Assembly (NCBI GenBank): GCA_000433335.1
Contig: HF996771.1
Coordinates: 8,862-20,268, forward strand
Reading direction: 5' to 3'
Length of the DNA stretch: 11,407 nucleotides
Source of the DNA: Clostridium sp. CAG:1219
GTDB lineage: Bacteria; Bacillota; Clostridia; TANB77; CAG-465
The position numbers were made by a program, and so were the translations under genes. The notes below the pieces were generated by a model. The model worked only from the letters and a program-made list of their open reading frames with translations. It was not told the DNA's origin and made no database searches. Positions 8,688 to 11,407 of this stretch are shown here, one piece after another (within the stretch, counting starts at the first letter, position 1; the number at the start of each line of letters is the position of its first letter).

Positions 8688-10514
8688 CTAATTTAATTTT
8701 ATTTTATCTGAAATTGGCAGTTTTCTTAACATTTCCACAACAAAAATATTAAATGAAATAAATAATTGAATAGAATTTATACATAATTCAATATTAAATT
8801 TATTCATTAACAAATTAACAAATAAAGTTGGCAATATTAGTAAAAAGTATTTTAAATCTTTACTATTTATAGTAATAAAAACAATTAACACCAACTGAAT
8901 TAAAATGGCGATATAAGGACTTAATAAAATATTTAAAAAATTTGAACTGCTTATATTTTCCATTAAATTATTTTGGTAATTTCTCCAAAAATCAAATTGA
9001 GTTACACGTTCATAACTATCTTGTAAAGATTCAGTTTGTACAGTTAAGTCTGAAATTCTAGCAAATTCAATTTTATTTTCAAAATTTAGTTTTACAGCAC
9101 CATTAAATAGTAGTAATAAAAATACCATTGCCTCAAGAGCAATAAAACTTCCAATAAAAGCCATTATTCTTTTTTTCTTTACAGAATTAACAAAAAGTAA
9201 CACTAATAAAATTAAAAATACAGCAACTGAAACTATTATTCCAACTTTTGATATAATACTCAAACCAGCTAGAGTAAATGAAATAGCTACAAGATCTAAT
9301 ATTCTATACATCATTTTCTTTTTAATTCCAACATAAATCATTGTAAAAAGTAAAGTTATAAGTGAAATAAAGAACATTTCTCTAACATTTAAAGAATTTA
9401 CAAATATGAAAGTTAATCCAAAGTTTAGTATCATTAAAGTCAAACTCTGAAATATAAAAATTATTTTTTCATATTTAAAAATTTCTTTTTCCTTTACAAA
9501 GTTTGTTGCCAACTCATCTTTTGATTTTACTTTCTTTACAACGTTTATATCTAACAATCTATTTAATTCTAAATTTCTAATGTTTTTGCAAGCAAAAGTT
9601 AATACAAATGATAAAACCACCTCAGCAAAAATTTTTCCGCCTAATCCATTTAAGGTAGCATCAACTGGTAATGTTGCTAGCATACTAAAAAATAAACTTA
9701 AGAAAGCAATAGCAAATATTGAAACATCCATATAATTTGTAAAATATTTTATTTTATTTTTTGTATTTATGAAAAAATCTATAATATAAACAACACAAAT
9801 CATATTTTTTCTTTTCATTTTTGTTTTAAATTTTTCCATAGGAGTAATCCAAGTAGCATCAAAATGATGTATCATACAAGAATTATCAGTAAATTTATTA
9901 TGTTGATAATCATAACTTAAAGGATAGAAATATTCCATAGGATATATAGATACACTGTTGTTATCTAGTTTTTGTATTTCGTCCAACTCTTTATTAAAAT
10001 TAAATTTTGAAAAATACGTGGTAAGTACTTGTGGTACACTCATTTCATATAAATCCCCTGTAGGATTAAATTCCCTCAAGTCTTCGTATATTTTTACAAT
10101 TGCCTTAACATGTTTGTTTTGTGCCTCTTTTGCCCATACTACAGCAGCATTTATTAGTTTAGAATCTTCTTGACCCATAACTAAATCCTCTTCTAAGTAC
10201 TTTGAAATATCAGCTGTAACCTCCATATCAGTATCTAAATATAGACCGCCATATTCTTCTAATACTTTAAATCTAGTGTAATCAGCAACAAAAGCCCATT
10301 TTTTCTGTTCGTACGCCTGCTTTATGAATTCACATTGATTAATATCAAAATTAGTTTCATTCCATTCTTTTATTTCAAAGTCAGGAAGATACTTTTTCCA
10401 CGAAGCAATACATTTCTTAGTTAATTCAGATAAGGGTGCTCCTCCAAACCAACAATAATGTATAACCTTATTATTCTGTTTTTCTTCTCCTTTTTTTATG
10501 TCATTTTTGCCCAA
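8688..10514 (-). CDS. GT32-type sugar transferase fused to a multi-pass membrane domain
   Basis: This 608-residue protein has two parts. Residues 1-15 are charged. Residues 16-260 form a DXD sugar-transferase domain: VIHYCWFGG (17-25), WAFVADYTRFKVLEEYGG (73-90), LYLDTD (91-96, with D94 and D96 as metal/nucleotide-sugar ligands) and HHFDATW (216-222). This matches the GT32/OCH1-like group common in capsule loci. Residues 264-595 hold about ten predicted membrane helices, with an outer or inner soluble loop of about 55 residues near 472-527. Stand-alone GT32 enzymes are usually about 240-260 residues, so the membrane half is an extra domain; I do not recognise it. It may tether the transferase or carry its own export, polymerase or transfer activity. 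The start is a TTG with AGGAGGT 6 bases upstream, in the 16-base spacer after the first gene. The frame is continuous, so the fusion is real in this sequence. Confidence 0.82.
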   Translation of the reverse strand: MGKNDIKKGEEKQNNKVIHYCWFGGAPLSELTKKCIASWKKYLPDFEIKEWNETNFDINQCEFIKQAYEQKKWAFVADYTRFKVLEEYGGLYLDTDMEVTADISKYLEEDLVMGQEDSKLINAAVVWAKEAQNKHVKAIVKIYEDLREFNPTGDLYEMSVPQVLTTYFSKFNFNKELDEIQKLDNNSVSIYPMEYFYPLSYDYQHNKFTDNSCMIHHFDATWITPMEKFKTKMKRKNMICVVYIIDFFINTKNKIKYFTNYMDVSIFAIAFLSLFFSMLATLPVDATLNGLGGKIFAEVVLSFVLTFACKNIRNLELNRLLDINVVKKVKSKDELATNFVKEKEIFKYEKIIFIFQSLTLMILNFGLTFIFVNSLNVREMFFISLITLLFTMIYVGIKKKMMYRILDLVAISFTLAGLSIISKVGIIVSVAVFLILLVLLFVNSVKKKRIMAFIGSFIALEAMVFLLLLFNGAVKLNFENKIEFARISDLTVQTESLQDSYERVTQFDFWRNYQNNLMENISSSNFLNILLSPYIAILIQLVLIVFITINSKDLKYFLLILPTLFVNLLMNKFNIELCINSIQLFISFNIFVVEMLRKLPISDKIKLN

Positions 10515-10520
10515 ATTTAT

Positions 10521-10527
10521 ACCTCCT
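10521..10527 (-). promoter_or_regulatory. Ribosome binding site AGGAGGT deciding a TTG start
   Basis: AGGAGGT lies 6 bases before the TTG at 10514. No in-frame ATG exists between this site and the conserved HYCWFGG motif, so initiation at TTG is the clear choice. Confidence 0.78.
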
Positions 10528-10530
10528 ATG

Positions 10531-11407
10531 CTATGAATTTAAGAAATTTATTACACTTTCCTTTGCTTGTTTTGAATAAACCTTTTTCCATTCCTTATAA
10601 GATTTTATAATTTCATCTTTTTTTTCTACGCAAAGATTTATTTTTTCAAATATCTCATCTATGCTATCTTCTTCCTTAACAACTAAATACTCTTGTAAAT
10701 TTGTTTCTCTAAAATAGTGAGTATTATTTCCTATAATACATGGCACACCTACTTCCAAACTTTCTAGTGGTATCATTGGTGCACATTCAGTAAACGTTAC
10801 ATATAAATTAACCGTATTTTTAGCCATTCTTTCCAATAATTGTTCTCTTTTAACAGCAATATTTTGACTATCATCTTGAAATTTGATTCCCATTAATTTA
10901 CAAAAGCTTATTGCTAAATTTGTTTTTGGAATCATGTCTATTTTAGCATCTTTAATCATTGCACATGCACTTAGTTGATTATAAGTATTTTTCTCCCATC
11001 TATCTCCAGAAGAATATATACCTATCTTTATATCTTTTCTATCATTACAACTAGATATATATTTTTTTTTGTTATCAACAGAAACATCATTCATTACAAA
11101 ATAAGAATTGTATCCTTTTCCTTTGTAGCAATTTGCCATACTTTCTTTTAAGAATCCAATTGAAGATACTATTTTTCTTTTTGAAAGTTCCAATATATTC
11201 TCTAAAAATCTTTGTTCATTAGGATTTACAAACAAAGAATGAGACCCATGCCATAAAAATTTTATTTTTATTTTTGAATTTTTCTGGTATATATTTTCTG
11301 CTAATTCCTTATATCCAAAAGCCATTGTTGAAAAAATAACTTGTTTAATTTTTTTAGAAGCAATTTTATCAGAAATCTCGTTAATTTGTTTTTTATTGAA
11401 TAACTCA
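10531..11407 (-). CDS. GT4-like glycosyltransferase, 5' end beyond the right edge
   Basis: The frame is open from the right edge to a TAG at 10531, giving 291 visible residues. The methionine at 11325 is internal: 27 in-frame codons precede it, without a ribosome site, so the true start lies outside. FLWHGSHS is at visible residues 50-57, and a GT-B donor-domain motif is present as E207-CAPMIPL-E215 (E-x7-E), followed by EVGVPCIIGN. This is the classic place where retaining GT4/GT1-like enzymes bind the nucleotide sugar. IKIGIYSSGDRW (126-137) looks like the strand that opens the donor domain. Nothing in the visible part suggests membrane helices. It is the first gene seen in the block and ends 16 bases before the GT32-fusion start. 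Donor and acceptor are unknown. Confidence 0.75.
   Translation of the reverse strand, partial: ELFNKKQINEISDKIASKKIKQVIFSTMAFGYKELAENIYQKNSKIKIKFLWHGSHSLFVNPNEQRFLENILELSKRKIVSSIGFLKESMANCYKGKGYNSYFVMNDVSVDNKKKYISSCNDRKDIKIGIYSSGDRWEKNTYNQLSACAMIKDAKIDMIPKTNLAISFCKLMGIKFQDDSQNIAVKREQLLERMAKNTVNLYVTFTECAPMIPLESLEVGVPCIIGNNTHYFRETNLQEYLVVKEEDSIDEIFEKINLCVEKKDEIIKSYKEWKKVYSKQAKESVINFLNS

Noticed and set aside
11323..11325. ATG at 11325 as the start of the right-edge glycosyltransferase
   Set aside because: The same frame stays open to the window edge with plausible protein sequence, and no ribosome site precedes this ATG, so the gene is cut by the edge.

Overview
This window is AT-rich throughout, including inside genes. 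It reads as one co-directional block of eleven genes on the minus strand, transcribed from the right edge toward the left. The composition, the strong AGGAGG-type ribosome binding sites, the use of TTG and GTG starts, and TGA used as a genuine stop (it ends two genes) point to a low-GC Gram-positive of the Clostridia/Bacillota type. This is an inference; no marker gene is present. Spacers run from a 4-base overlap to 44 bases, and I see no promoter, terminator, RNA gene, mobile element or CRISPR array. The window therefore looks like the interior of a long cell-surface polysaccharide or glycoconjugate operon whose ends lie outside it.

Order of transcription: (1) a GT4-like glycosyltransferase running off the right edge (10531-11407). 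(2) A GT32-type sugar transferase fused to a multi-pass membrane domain (8688-10514). (3) A 735-residue multi-pass protein with features of a GT-C transferase (6460-8667). (4) A dolichol-phosphate-mannose-synthase-like GT2 (5708-6415), followed after one base by (5) a DUF2304-type three-helix membrane protein (5365-5706). (6) A mannose-1-phosphate guanylyltransferase (4257-5333). (7) A GT4 glycosyltransferase (3095-4243). (8) GDP-mannose 4,6-dehydratase (2091-3098). (9) A GDP-4-keto-6-deoxymannose reductase (1117-2070). (10, 11) Two tandem four-helix SMR-type proteins (754-1104 and 360-737). (12) A partial gene at the left edge (1-342) resembling the middle of a TagB/TagF-type glycerophosphotransferase but lacking its usual N-terminal half. 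Counting this last fragment there are twelve coding features.

Two working modules can be inferred. Genes 6, 8 and 9 form a nucleotide-sugar module: mannose-1-P to GDP-mannose to GDP-4-keto-6-deoxymannose to GDP-D-rhamnose (or, less likely, its C4 epimer). The GT4 gene set between them is a natural user of a GDP sugar. Genes 3, 4, 5, 10 and 11 look like a lipid-linked sugar module. The GT2 with its DUF2304 partner would charge a polyprenyl phosphate with a sugar, the SMR pair could flip it, and the GT-C-like protein would transfer it outside the membrane.

The most interesting observation is the SMR pair. The two proteins have opposite charge biases, which predicts opposite membrane orientation, and both lack the glutamate that drives drug export in EmrE. 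This fits a heterodimeric lipid-sugar flippase better than a multidrug pump.
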